From Dehalococcoidia bacterium (GTDB lineage: Bacteria > Chloroflexota > Dehalococcoidia > UBA3495), in assembly GCA_030753265.1 (NCBI GenBank), contig JASMCQ010000058.1, positions 1 to 64,000 of the forward strand: a stretch of 64,000 bases of DNA, in the 5' to 3' direction. A model generated the notes under the pieces. The model made no database searches. It was not told the origin of the DNA and saw only the letters and a program-made list of their open reading frames with translations. Made by a program: the position numbers and the translations under genes. How positions within the stretch are numbered: position 1 is the stretch's first letter; the number at the start of each line of letters is the position of its first letter. Shown here in pieces: positions 17,439 through 27,002 of this stretch.

Positions 17439-17729
17439 CTAGCATTTTCCCCGTGAGACGACGGTTTCGCAGGGGCTCGCGGGCAGTACCGCTACACTCC
17501 CACCCTGGGCGAAGGGGGCCATGAATTTCTGAACCCCGTCCGTGTCGGTAGCTTCCAAAATCAGGTGAAGGGAGTGTTGCCCACCCACCATCGCCTCGGC
17601 CAGGATTTGAACGCCGAACTTGGCGGCGTGTTCATTGGTGAGGCACCGCAGCAGCATGGGCGCCTTCCGAGGGTCCCCTGCCGGGCACCTATCCGCGGTA
17701 TGCCGATGCGTAACGACAAACAGAGCCAT
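17439..17729 (-). CDS. Small hypothetical protein (possible ferredoxin-like fold)
   Basis: This 96-residue protein begins with MALFVVTHRHTADRCP and has a plausible alternating strand/helix pattern, as in dimeric alpha-beta barrel proteins. No specific family is named. A ribosome site (GGAGC) precedes the ATG, and an extended -10 (TGG-TATACT on the minus strand, 17815-17820) lies about 85 bp upstream, both of which support a real gene. Confidence 0.6.
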   Translation of the reverse strand: MALFVVTHRHTADRCPAGDPRKAPMLLRCLTNEHAAKFGVQILAEAMVGGQHSLHLILEATDTDGVQKFMAPFAQGGSVAVLPASPCETVVSRGKC

Positions 17730-17911
17730 GGTTGCTCCTTTATTGCAGGTTTTGGGCCGGGTTTCAGGGCCATGCCAAAGTGGTAAGTGGGGCCCGTGGA
17801 TGATTCGTCGGGGTAGTATACCAGAAAGAGCGGCCGGCTCGATGCGGCAGCCGGATTTTCCGATCGATTAGGGCCTCAGGGCAGAGATCCCTCCGACAAC
17901 CTGACCAGCGG

Positions 17912-19201
17912 CTAGCCGGCGGCTACCGGCTTCGTGCCGGCTGCCAGGGGAGGCGGTTTCAAGCTAATCAACGAGAGAACCGCCACGGCGGCAGCCCACA
18001 AGCCGGCGTTGTAGTAGAACACCGCGCTGAGACCGTAGGCACTGACGACGAACGCCGCGGCGATTGGAGACAGGGCGCTGAATATATTGTTTAGGCCCAT
18101 CACCAACCCCATTGTGGCGCCCTCGGTGCCCTTTCCAACCTGATCCAAGACCGAGGCTTGCAGTATCTGGCCCAGTGAGTAGGTGAACAGCCCAGTGGCC
18201 AGAATCGTCAGGGTCAGCCACACCCCGTCATCCGCTTGCCCGATAGCCAGGGCCAGCACGGCGGCCAGGCTGAGAGAAGGAATCAGCACTTTCTTCCTGC
18301 CGTAGCGGTCGGAGAGCGCGCCCAGGAAGGGGGAAGAGAGCACCCCCAGGGCTGTGAGCAACGAAACGTTCATGCCGGCCGTGACCGTGGACATCCCCAG
18401 GCCGCCATCTTCGACCGAATCCTGCAGGTACTTGGGCACCCAGATGGTCAGGGAGTTGAACCCCATGTTGCGCAGCATGATGACCAGCATCAGTTTCAGC
18501 ATGGTCCGGTTCCGCAGCAGGCCCCCAACACCCCGGATCCGTTCCCGGAGCGGCGTCTGCAGGTTGGGCGAGGTGCCGCTGCTGCCCAGGTCTCGCAGAG
18601 ACCACCACACCACCACCGCCATGACGATGGCCGGCGCAACGTAGATGAGCGTTACGCTCCTCCAGGCCTCCATCGCCGACCACCCCGCCATCAAGGCCAG
18701 CAAGTGGCCGGTGCCGTAGGGACCGAGGCTGGTCCCCAGCTGGGACCCGATACCGTGGATGGACAGTCCCATCCCCCGCCGGTCCGGCATGCGCTGGGAT
18801 ATCGCGGCGATGGCCGGAATATGCCAAATGGTGCCCGGGAGAGGAAGAAGAACGATTACGACGGCAAGGTACAGGTAGCTGGGGCTGAGCGAGATCAGGC
18901 CGGATGCTATTCCGGCCATGATCATGCACCCGGTCAGAATCAACCCCCACTGGTTCTTCGCCATGTCGATGAGAACGCCGGTGGGGATGGTGGCGGAGCC
19001 GCTGGAGACCTGCCGGATGGTGTGCAGAGAAGCGAACTGGAAATCGCTGAGGCCCAGAGACTTTTGGATGACGGGCAGCATCAACAGCATGCTGGCCATG
19101 TACCAGTGGGTGATGCCGTGGCCGATGGACAGGTTGGTCAGGATGAAGGCGCCGCTCCGGGGGCGCCGGACTTTCTCTTCAGCAGGGGATGCCGTGCTCA
19201 A
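17912..19201 (-). CDS. MFS transporter, tandem copy 1
   Basis: This 429-residue protein has 12 predicted membrane segments. It shows GHGITHWYMASMLLMLPVIQ at segment 1 and LSDRYGRKKVLIPS as the motif A-like loop of the second half. It is closely similar over its whole length to the next upstream gene (19450-20739). Both start at a TTG codon preceded by a GGAGG-type site, and the conservation of TTG in both copies supports it. The substrate is unknown. The 248-bp spacer between the copies also resembles the region upstream of copy 2, so the promoter was duplicated too. Confidence 0.85.
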   Translation of the reverse strand: MSTASPAEEKVRRPRSGAFILTNLSIGHGITHWYMASMLLMLPVIQKSLGLSDFQFASLHTIRQVSSGSATIPTGVLIDMAKNQWGLILTGCMIMAGIASGLISLSPSYLYLAVVIVLLPLPGTIWHIPAIAAISQRMPDRRGMGLSIHGIGSQLGTSLGPYGTGHLLALMAGWSAMEAWRSVTLIYVAPAIVMAVVVWWSLRDLGSSGTSPNLQTPLRERIRGVGGLLRNRTMLKLMLVIMLRNMGFNSLTIWVPKYLQDSVEDGGLGMSTVTAGMNVSLLTALGVLSSPFLGALSDRYGRKKVLIPSLSLAAVLALAIGQADDGVWLTLTILATGLFTYSLGQILQASVLDQVGKGTEGATMGLVMGLNNIFSALSPIAAAFVVSAYGLSAVFYYNAGLWAAAVAVLSLISLKPPPLAAGTKPVAAG

Positions 19202-19449
19202 TCAGTGCCTCCGCAAAATCGCAATCCCCATTCTATGGCGGTCCATCGGTATTCGCAACACGCAACGCGGTTCTCGCTGCCTCGGAGCACCGGGCGAGGC
19301 ATCTCTTCAACCCGCCGCCTCGCAACGATGAGGCACGGCGAAAACCTCTGCTGCAACTGTCGGAGAGTCCGTGACGACGAGGGCGGGTAGACCACGGTGG
19401 GGTCAGGCCGCTCACCCACGGCGGAGTCCCGGTGACCCCAGGGGAGAAA

Positions 19450-20739
19450 TTAGCCGTCGGTTGCCGGCGCCGGGCCGGCTAGCCGAGGCGGCGGCCTCAA
19501 GGGAGTGAACACAAGCACCACCACCGTTGCGGCCCACAGGGCGGCGTTGTAGTAGAACACCGAGCCGAGCCCGTAGGCATCGACGATCCCAGCGGCGATC
19601 AATGGAGACATGGCGCTGAAAATGTGAGTCAGACCCATCACCGTTCCCATGGTGGCGCCCTCGGTGCCCCGGCCTACCTGGTCCAACACCGTGGCCTGCA
19701 TTATCTGGGCCAGCGAATAGGTGAACATCCCTGAAGCCAGAATCGTCAGGGTCAACAGGACCCCGTCGCCCGCCTGTCCGATGGCCAGGGCCAAAAGCGC
19801 GGCGACGGTGAGGCAGGGGAGCAGCACCATCTTCCGGCCGTATCGATCCGAGAGCATGCCCAGTACTGGGGAAGAGATTATTCCCAGGGTAGTGAGCAGC
19901 GAAAAGTTCAGACCGGCCATGAATGCTGACATTCCCAGCCCGCCTTGCTCGACCGAATCCTGCAGGTATTTGGGCAGCCAGATGTTCAGGGAGTTGAATC
20001 CCATGCTACGCAGCAGGATGGCCAGCATCAGCGCCAGGATGGTCCGGTCTCGCAGCAGATTCCGAACACCCCGGAGCCGGTCCTTCAGCGGCGTCGGCTC
20101 ATTGGCCGTGGTGCCGCTGGTGCCCAGGTCTCGAAGGGACCACCAGACCACTACCGCCATGACAATCGCCGGCAGGACGTACAGGAGCGTGACGCTCCGC
20201 CAGGCCGCCATCGCCAACCCGCCCGCTATCAGCGTGATCAGGGCTCCGGTTGCCACTGGGCCGAGGCTGCTCCCCACCTGGGACCCGATCCCGTGAACCG
20301 ACAGCCCAAACCCCCGCCTGTCCGGCATGCGCTGGGATATGGCGGCGATGGCGGGCATGTGCCAGATGGTGCCGGGGAGGGGAAGAAGCACAATCACGAA
20401 GGCCAGGACCATGAAGTTGGGGCTGACCGCGATCAAACCGAACGAAATGGCCTGCATAAGCATGCACCCGACCAGGATCGCCCCCCACTGGTTCTTCGCC
20501 ATATCGATGATCAGGCCCGCGGGGACGGTGGCGGACCCGCTGGAAACCTGCCGGATGGCGTTCAGCGCACCAAACTGAAAGTCGCTGAAGCCAAGGGAGG
20601 TCTGGATGCGTGGGAGCAAGAACATCATGCTGGCCATGTACCAGTGGGTGATACCGTGGCCGATGGACAGGTTGGTCAGGATGAAGGCGCCGCTCCGGGG
20701 GCGCCGTACTTTCTCTTCAGTAGAAGGTGCCGTGGTCAA
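19450..20739 (-). CDS. MFS transporter, tandem copy 2
   Basis: This 429-residue protein is a paralogue of the gene at 17912, equal in length and alignable without gaps over most of its span (for example GAFILTNLSIGHGITHWYMA in both). The motif A-like loop is LSDRYGRKMVLLPC. The two differ in the N-terminal tail, some membrane segments and the C-terminus, indicating an old enough duplication for divergence of substrate or regulation. The TTG start follows GGAGGAG by a short spacer. Confidence 0.85.
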   Translation of the reverse strand: MTTAPSTEEKVRRPRSGAFILTNLSIGHGITHWYMASMMFLLPRIQTSLGFSDFQFGALNAIRQVSSGSATVPAGLIIDMAKNQWGAILVGCMLMQAISFGLIAVSPNFMVLAFVIVLLPLPGTIWHMPAIAAISQRMPDRRGFGLSVHGIGSQVGSSLGPVATGALITLIAGGLAMAAWRSVTLLYVLPAIVMAVVVWWSLRDLGTSGTTANEPTPLKDRLRGVRNLLRDRTILALMLAILLRSMGFNSLNIWLPKYLQDSVEQGGLGMSAFMAGLNFSLLTTLGIISSPVLGMLSDRYGRKMVLLPCLTVAALLALAIGQAGDGVLLTLTILASGMFTYSLAQIMQATVLDQVGRGTEGATMGTVMGLTHIFSAMSPLIAAGIVDAYGLGSVFYYNAALWAATVVVLVFTPLRPPPRLAGPAPATDG

Positions 20740-21050
20740 TCAACTCCTCCGCCAGCATGGGCGCCCCAATTCTAGGACTGTCCGGCGGCTTTCGCAACCT
20801 GACGTGCGGCGTTCGCCAATCCACGGCCCCGGCCGGCTTCAGTCTGCGCCCAAATCTTCCCGAATGGCGTGAGGAGCCGGCAAGTGCGGGTGGGTGGGAA
20901 AAGACAGGGCAAGCTGGTAGACTTGGTGCCGGCGCGGGCTCGCCAACTGGGGTGGAATGCGTCCCGGTTGGGGTGCCTAGCGCCTAGTATTCGCAGGAAT
21001 TATGAACCCGGTATCGGCAAACCGTGCGCGTGGCAGAGGGGGCCAAGGCA
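20740..21050. other. Divergent intergenic region
   Basis: This 311-bp region separates the divergent MFS and CoA-transferase genes. Its left part resembles the spacer at 19202-19280, as expected for a duplicated upstream region. No promoter with two good boxes was identified. Confidence 0.4.
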
Positions 21051-22268
21051 ATGACGCTGGATGATCAAACTGGAATGGGGCACCAGGCCCTGGAAGGAGT
21101 CAATGTAGTGGAGGTGGCCCAGGTTTGGGCCGCACCGGGAATTGGCATGTACCTGGCCGACCAAGGGGCCGAGGTGCTCAAGATCGAGCCCCTTTGGGGC
21201 GACGACGCCCGCCGGTTGTTCACCCAACCGCCCACGGCCCAGGGAGAAAGCCGGTCCTTCCTGGTGGTGAACCGGAACAAACGAGGCATGGCCATGGACA
21301 TCTCCTGCCCCGAGGGCCGGGAGATCGTGTACCAACTACTGGACCGGGCCGATGTCTTCATCCATAACTTCCGCCCCGGCGTGGAGCAACGGCTGGGGTA
21401 CGGCTACGAGACCTTGAGCCAACGAAATCCCGGGCTTATTTATGTGGGGGTCTCCGCCTTCGGCGAACGGGGCCCCTACGCCCAGCGCCGGGGGTATGAC
21501 CTGCTTTTCCAGTCCATTTCCGGAATCCTCGGCAAGCGGCGCACCCCGGAGGGCGTACCGATCTCCAGCGGTATCTGGATCTCCGACGCCTCCGCGCCGA
21601 TGGCGATGGCTTACGGCGTCGCCCTGGCCCTACTGGTGCGCCAGAGGACGGGCCGCGGCCAGCGGGTGGAGACGTCGCTGCTGCACATGGCCCTGGCCAT
21701 GCAGTCGGTAGACATGGTACGGGTCGAGCGGGAGAGCTCCACGGGAAGCTCTGTGGACTTCGCCAGCCAAGCCCTCTACTCCCCGTACCGGTGCCAGGAT
21801 GGCAAGTTCCTGATCATGGTGGTGCTCAACAACCAGCAGTTCGCCGCCCTCTGCCGGGCCATCGAATTGGAGCACCTGATCGACGACCCGGCTTTCGACG
21901 ACAACCTGAAACGGGCGCAACGAAGCGGGGAACTCCGCGAGCTTATCGAAGGCATCCTGTCCACGAAGCCAAGGGAGGAGTGGTTGAGCATCCTGGAACG
22001 GCACGACCTCCCGGCAGCGCCGGTGCTGGACCGGAATGAGGTCTTCGACCACCCCCAAGTCAGGGACAACGAGATGCTGACCTTTCAAGAGCACCCCATG
22101 GCGGGGCAGGTGGAAATGTTCAACGTACCCGTCCGCCTCTCGGAAACCCCCGGCGGATTGCGCCGCCCGGCTCCTCTTTTGGGCCAGCACACCTCGGAAG
22201 TGCTGGGAGAGTTGGGCTACGATGCCGCCCGCATCCAACAGTTGAGAGACCAGAAAGTCGTCGGGTAA
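21051..22268 (+). CDS. CaiB/BaiF family III CoA-transferase
   Basis: This 405-residue protein belongs to the formyl-CoA transferase family. Visible motifs are GVNVVEVAQVWAAPGIGMYL at the N-terminus, the CoA-pocket VVNRNKRGMAMDI, and the catalytic Asp in RRGYDLLFQSISG near residue 156. The family moves CoA between carboxylic acids through an aspartyl-CoA thioester. The acceptor is unknown. The ATG at 21051 follows a G-run (AGAGGGGG); a GTG at 21024 is possible. Unlike the fused two-domain relative at 41310, it has retained the catalytic Asp. Confidence 0.88.
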   Translation: MTLDDQTGMGHQALEGVNVVEVAQVWAAPGIGMYLADQGAEVLKIEPLWGDDARRLFTQPPTAQGESRSFLVVNRNKRGMAMDISCPEGREIVYQLLDRADVFIHNFRPGVEQRLGYGYETLSQRNPGLIYVGVSAFGERGPYAQRRGYDLLFQSISGILGKRRTPEGVPISSGIWISDASAPMAMAYGVALALLVRQRTGRGQRVETSLLHMALAMQSVDMVRVERESSTGSSVDFASQALYSPYRCQDGKFLIMVVLNNQQFAALCRAIELEHLIDDPAFDDNLKRAQRSGELRELIEGILSTKPREEWLSILERHDLPAAPVLDRNEVFDHPQVRDNEMLTFQEHPMAGQVEMFNVPVRLSETPGGLRRPAPLLGQHTSEVLGELGYDAARIQQLRDQKVVG

Positions 22269-22272
22269 CCGT

Positions 22273-23123
22273 CTACCGCCGGGGGCTGGGACCCGGCCGG
22301 CCCAACCAACCCGGCCTCATGGGGAGCAACCGGCGGCGGGCCCCCAATTCCATCAACACGAACGCCAGCGCCGAGAGAGCCCCGCCGGCCATGGCGTCCA
22401 CGATGAAATGGTTCCCCGTGATAGTGATGGCAAAAAGGTTAGCACCGGATACAACATTCCGAGAAGCCTGATCCAGCCGCCGAACGACCGGACGATGACG
22501 GCGCCCAGGATGACCGTCCAACTGAAGTGGAGGCTGGGCATGGCCGCGCTGGAGTTGTAAAAGGTAGCCATATCAGGCCCCCCATACATCGAAGGGCCCA
22601 ATTCCTGGATGGTGTTCACAAAGTATGCGGTCATGTTGAACGGCGAGGCAACCGGGAACAACATGAATATGAGTAGCGCGAACAGCAGGGTGATCAACAC
22701 GACGGTGCGAACGTAGTGATACCGGGGCCGGTCGGTGACGTACAGGACCAGCCCCATGGCCATGATCACCGGCCAATAGGTGACGATGTAGACCCAGTTG
22801 AGGAACGTGGCAATCCCCTTGGCGTTGTCCAAAGTCCAGGACTGCCACCCCGGCTCCCAGAAAATGCCCAGGGACTTTTCCAGGGAGATGAGCCGGTCCG
22901 CGTTCTCCAGCCCTTTGGCATCCAGGTCGGAGAACACCAGGCCGCGGGTGAGAAGAAACACGGCGTAGGCCCCAAGAATCAGGGCAAGCTCAAGGAAGTG
23001 GCCTTTCCAGGCCCCGAGGGCGGAGAGGATCGGGATGCTGCCGGCCCGGGACCTTCCGGCCGGGGCAGGCCGGATTTCGAGAGGGTCCGCCGGGTGATGC
23101 CTCCGTTCGCCGTCGTCGTCCAT
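22273..23123 (-). pseudogene. PAP2-like membrane phosphatase, frameshifted copy
   Basis: The protein is split by a frameshift near 22434. The first part (down to that point) has several membrane segments and the MPSLHFSWTVILGA motif; the second part, in the next frame, resumes with FAITITGNHFIVDAMAGG, giving the second His and Asp of the PAP2 active site. Alignment with the intact paralogue at 23152 places the break in a run of five A (22432-22436, plus strand): one additional A would restore LTFFAITITGNH. It is either a recent pseudogene or a sequencing error at a homopolymer. The two copies are 28 bp apart. Confidence 0.8.
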
Positions 23124-23151
23124 TCAGCGCGGGCTGGCTAGGCCGGGCGCC

Positions 23152-24045
23152 CTATTGGCCCGAGGGATTGCCGGGATTATTCGGATACCCGTCCAGGCCA
23201 TTTTGTATGAAGCCCGCGGCAGGCGCATCCGTCGGCCCGGTCGCGCCGGACTTGGGCAACCGGCGTCTACCGGAAGATTCTCGAAGGTACTTCCGCAACC
23301 TCGGCAAGAAGAACCGGCGGCGGAATCCCAACTCCAACGTGGCGAAGGCCCCCGCGATCAAGAGGCCACCAGCAATGGCATCGATAATGTAATGATTGCC
23401 GGTGATGGTGATAGCCAGCAGCGTCACCAATGGGTAGAGGATTCCGAGGACTCTCACCCACCGGTTGCCCGATCGCAGAAACACGATGCCGAACATAATG
23501 GTCCAGCTAAAGTGCAGGCTGGGCATGGCCGCGTAGGGATTGTAGTAGTTGGCAAACTCCCTGCTGGCGTAGAAGGCCGGCCCAAAGGCCTTGATGGTAT
23601 CGACGAATTGCCCGGCCATCATGCGGGGCGGGGCCAAGGGGAACAGCGTGAAGCCCAGTAAGGCCAAGACGAAGCTGAGCAGCAGGACGTTGCGGTAGTA
23701 AATGTAGCGAGGCCGGTTGCCGATGTAGAGGATGAGGGCGGCGGTCAGGATAATCGGCCAGAAAGTGAATATGTAGGCCCAATTGAAGAAGACCACCACG
23801 GCTTTGGCGCTGGCGATGGCCCACGCCTGCCAATCCGGCTCCCAGAAGAAACCCAGAGATTTTTCGAGTGCAATGATCGTGCTGGCATTGGCCAGGGCAG
23901 AGGCTTCGATGTCATCGAACACCAGCGCTCTGGAGTACATGTAGATGAAGTAGGCACCTACGACAAGGAGCAACTCCCGGAAGTGGTGAAGCCAGGTCCG
24001 AAACGGGAACTTTTTGAAGGGGTTGAAGCGCTCGGGAAGCATCAT
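23152..24045 (-). CDS. PAP2-superfamily membrane phosphatase (IPC-synthase-like)
   Basis: This 297-residue integral membrane protein has about six membrane segments and the active-site motifs of the PAP2_3 type: MPSLHFSWTIMFGI for the first His, and TGNHYIIDAIAGGLL for the second His and Asp. The N-terminal half (ALVFDDIEASALANASTIIA, then EKSLGFFWEPDWQ) matches its tandem neighbour. Such enzymes hydrolyse or transfer lipid phosphates, for example head-group exchange on inositol or polyprenyl lipids. The next gene upstream is a radical SAM protein 222 bp away. Confidence 0.8.
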   Translation of the reverse strand: MMLPERFNPFKKFPFRTWLHHFRELLLVVGAYFIYMYSRALVFDDIEASALANASTIIALEKSLGFFWEPDWQAWAIASAKAVVVFFNWAYIFTFWPIILTAALILYIGNRPRYIYYRNVLLLSFVLALLGFTLFPLAPPRMMAGQFVDTIKAFGPAFYASREFANYYNPYAAMPSLHFSWTIMFGIVFLRSGNRWVRVLGILYPLVTLLAITITGNHYIIDAIAGGLLIAGAFATLELGFRRRFFLPRLRKYLRESSGRRRLPKSGATGPTDAPAAGFIQNGLDGYPNNPGNPSGQ

Positions 24046-24266
24046 GCCTCTCCACCCTCAGCTATGCCCGCCTACCGCCCAGACCCCAGTCGACCTGACG
24101 TCGACGTCAAAGAGCGGTGACTGGTATGGTATCGCCACCGGCGTTTTACCGCGAGCCATTCCTTGGAGACCAGGATTGACACCTTCTTCCGTGGGCGGAT
24201 ACCTGAATGACCCGCAGGTTTCGACACTTCCCAACACTGGCCCACTCCCCGGCACGAAACCCGCCG

Positions 24267-25535
24267 TCACTCTTCATCGGACTCTTCTTTCCAATTGCTT
24301 GCCATGGGAAAGCGCCAGCCGCCCGGCACTTGAGGTCCCTCGCCTGCACCGCTCCGGCCCGTCACTCCGGTTGAACCCGCATAGGCCGGCTCCGGATGCA
24401 GCGCCATCGGCCCCCTTTTCCTGGCCGCCTGGCTCCCAAGATACACGCCGCACGACGCGCAGCCGACCCACTTCTCCGGTACATAGCCGTTCTTGAACAG
24501 GCCCCGGGCGGTGGTGTACTGCTCGCCAGTCCAGATTTCCTTGACCGGGGTGGTGCCGGCGTCGCCGAAATCCTCGGCCTTGTCGGTCAGGTAGCAGCAA
24601 GGTGCAAGGCCGCCATCCCAGTTGACCACGGCGCTGCGCCACAGCCGCCAACACCTATCCCCATCCTCCTGGTACGGCTTTGAAAACGGATCACCCCGGA
24701 GGTATTCCGGATGCTCCCGCGGGAGCCAGCGCTCCGCCGTTTCCTGGGTTTTTTCACCGTGAGGGAAGTCTACTTTCTTGAACACCAGGGAGTCTACCCC
24801 CAGCTCAACCGCCATGCGCCGGGCGTCGTCCATTTGGAACTCGTTTTGCCGCATGACGATGAACTGCCATTCCAGGTTGGGAGTGATGTAGCCCAACTCC
24901 TTCTTCTTTCGCACCAGGAGCTTGATATTGTCCAGGACCCGCTCCAGCCGCCCGCCAACACGGTAGGTCTCGTAGACTTCCTGAGTGAGTCCATCGAGCG
25001 AGATGATCATCACGTCCAATCCCGATTTGATGATATTCTCCGCCGTCTCGGGGCTCAACTGCTTGTTGAGGTTCGTGCTCATAATTGTAGCAATCTTATT
25101 CTCATGAGCATAGGCCACAAACTCATGAATTCGCCGGTTTAAGAAAGGTTCTCCCCAGCTATAAAGGGTCAGCCACACACAATAGTCTTTGATCTGATCG
25201 ATAGTCCTCGTGAAAAGGTCGAAATGCATGGTCCCTTTATCCCGCCGGATGGTGCCCAAACCGGTGTGGCACAAGGGGCATTTCAACTGGCAAATGTTGG
25301 TCGTGTCGATTTCCCACTCGAAGGGCGCCCCCCAGGTCTTGGCGCGCCCTATCCGTAGCTGGGCCTCAACCAGGATGACATTGAACAGCTTCTTCCACGA
25401 GAAGTACCGAAAAGCCAGCCTAGAGCGTTGGTCGCTCCGGCCTTCGGCGAGGGCGCCAACCACACTGCGATTGACTTGCAGCTTATCCGTTAGCCAAGCA
25501 GCCGGCTTGAGCAGCAAAAGGGCCGGATTAGTCAT
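24267..25535 (-). CDS. Radical SAM protein with SPASM-type C-terminal domain
   Basis: This 422-residue protein has the radical SAM cluster motif CQLKCPLC near residues 82-89 (CxxxCxxC) and a C-terminal Cys group (WDGGLAPCCYLTD, then WVGCASCGVYLG) like the SPASM domain, which binds additional Fe-S clusters. SPASM enzymes modify peptides or proteins and some sugars. The substrate is unknown, and no small precursor peptide is obvious beside it. The last 60 residues are low in complexity. It lies next to the PAP2 pair, so a role in lipid-linked chemistry is conceivable but unproven. Confidence 0.82.
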   Translation of the reverse strand: MTNPALLLLKPAAWLTDKLQVNRSVVGALAEGRSDQRSRLAFRYFSWKKLFNVILVEAQLRIGRAKTWGAPFEWEIDTTNICQLKCPLCHTGLGTIRRDKGTMHFDLFTRTIDQIKDYCVWLTLYSWGEPFLNRRIHEFVAYAHENKIATIMSTNLNKQLSPETAENIIKSGLDVMIISLDGLTQEVYETYRVGGRLERVLDNIKLLVRKKKELGYITPNLEWQFIVMRQNEFQMDDARRMAVELGVDSLVFKKVDFPHGEKTQETAERWLPREHPEYLRGDPFSKPYQEDGDRCWRLWRSAVVNWDGGLAPCCYLTDKAEDFGDAGTTPVKEIWTGEQYTTARGLFKNGYVPEKWVGCASCGVYLGSQAARKRGPMALHPEPAYAGSTGVTGRSGAGEGPQVPGGWRFPMASNWKEESDEE

Positions 25536-26287
25536 ACGGCACCATATCGAACCATGGTACCTCTGGAAAAGGAGCTATCGCGCAGTTTCCCTATCGAAAA
25601 CCTCACTCGGCCGCGACCGCAAACCTATCATAACTCCGGCAGTAACCGGGCGGCAACCGCTTCGAACACAAAAGCCGAGACTTTAGCGTCCCCTCCACTC
25701 CGGTCCGCCGCTCCTCTCCCGCAGCAGGGCCATGACGTTCCACGTAGCCATCGCCGTCGCTCGCTGGAATTCGTAACCGGGCGCCTTCCCGGCGTGATTA
25801 ACCTGACGTGATTAACCTGTGATGATACCAGACTCTCCGAGCAAAGGGAAGAAGGAAAACGCCGGTCTGGCGAATTGACTCATTCTACCCCCCGAGAGTA
25901 TCCTTCTACCACCCGCAAGCATGCGCAACGGGGGCATAAAGGGCGAGTCTTTCTCCTCAATCTTGGGGACGGATGACCCGGTGTCCGAAAGCACCAACCC
26001 TAGCGGTCCGGGAGTACGGCTCAAGGGGACGCAAGAACGACTGGTTGCGTCTGGAAGTGGTCAGACCTCGCATTAATGCGCTGGAGTCTCCGGGCGTTTT
26101 CCGGCATCCAATCTAGCTAGAGGTCCTGGCGGCGAATCCGTAATCCAGGCGGCGTGGACCGGGGGACGCCAGGCCGCAAGGCGACAAGGGCGCCGCCGCC
26201 GTGACCTGGTCCTCAGCCCCGGCGCTCTCGGAGCGGCCCGAGAACAAGTCTCCCATCCCAGGGAGTGGAACATCAGGAGGGGCAGGA
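25536..26287. other. Gene-less spacer upstream of phoU
   Basis: About 750 bp lack a convincing gene. The only distinct feature is a direct repeat of 13 bp (CGTGATTAACCTG at 25793-25805 and 25807-25819). Confidence 0.5.
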
Positions 26288-26953
26288 ATGCCAAGGGCAG
26301 ATTTTGACCTTCAACTCGATCTGCTTCAGAAAGAAGTGGAGGTCCTGGCCACGACTGTCGCAAAGTCGATCAACCTGGCGGTGGACGCCCTGAAGGAGCG
26401 AGACCTGGCAAATTCGGACCAGGTTGTGCGGGACGACGACTACATCGACCAGAAGCGGTTCGAAATCGAGGAGCGATGCATCGACCTCATCGCAAGTCAG
26501 CAGCCGATGGCCCGGGACCTGCGGGTCATCCTCGCCCTGCTTCACATCGCGGTGGAGTTGGAGCGGATGGGGGACTACGCCGAGGGGATCGCCAAAATCA
26601 GTCTGGCCATGGGGGAGGACCCCCCGGTCAAACCACTGGTCGACATACCCGTCATGGCCGAAAAAGCGACGGCGATGCTGCACGACAGCATGGACGCCCT
26701 GTTCACTAGGGACGTTGTGAAAGCCCAGCAGGTGTGCCAGGCCGACGACAATGTGGACGAGTTGTACGATCAGGTGTACCGGGACCTGCTTCTCTTGATG
26801 ATCAAGGACCCGGAAACCATCAAAAGGGCGACCTACCTGCTATGGGTGGCACACGACCTGGAACGGATCGCCGACCGGGCCACCAACATAGCCGAGAGGG
26901 TCATTTTCCTGGTCACCGGCAAGCTGGTCGAGACCAAGGCTTCAAACTACTGA
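26288..26953 (+). CDS. phoU: PhoU phosphate-signalling protein
   Basis: This 221-residue protein has the two three-helix PhoU repeats. The metal-binding motifs are ELERMGDYAEGIAK near residues 83-96 and DLERIADRATNIAERV near residues 193-208. PhoU couples the PstSCAB transporter to the PhoR kinase and limits phosphate uptake. The usual pst and phoBR genes are not in this window. The start at 26288 follows AGGAGGGGC; the frame is open to 26201 without a better site. Confidence 0.93.
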   Translation: MPRADFDLQLDLLQKEVEVLATTVAKSINLAVDALKERDLANSDQVVRDDDYIDQKRFEIEERCIDLIASQQPMARDLRVILALLHIAVELERMGDYAEGIAKISLAMGEDPPVKPLVDIPVMAEKATAMLHDSMDALFTRDVVKAQQVCQADDNVDELYDQVYRDLLLLMIKDPETIKRATYLLWVAHDLERIADRATNIAERVIFLVTGKLVETKASNY

Positions 26954-27002
26954 GCGCTGCTGCCGCCTCGCCCTCCGCGCCGCCACCGCCGGTGCCGGAC
27001 CT

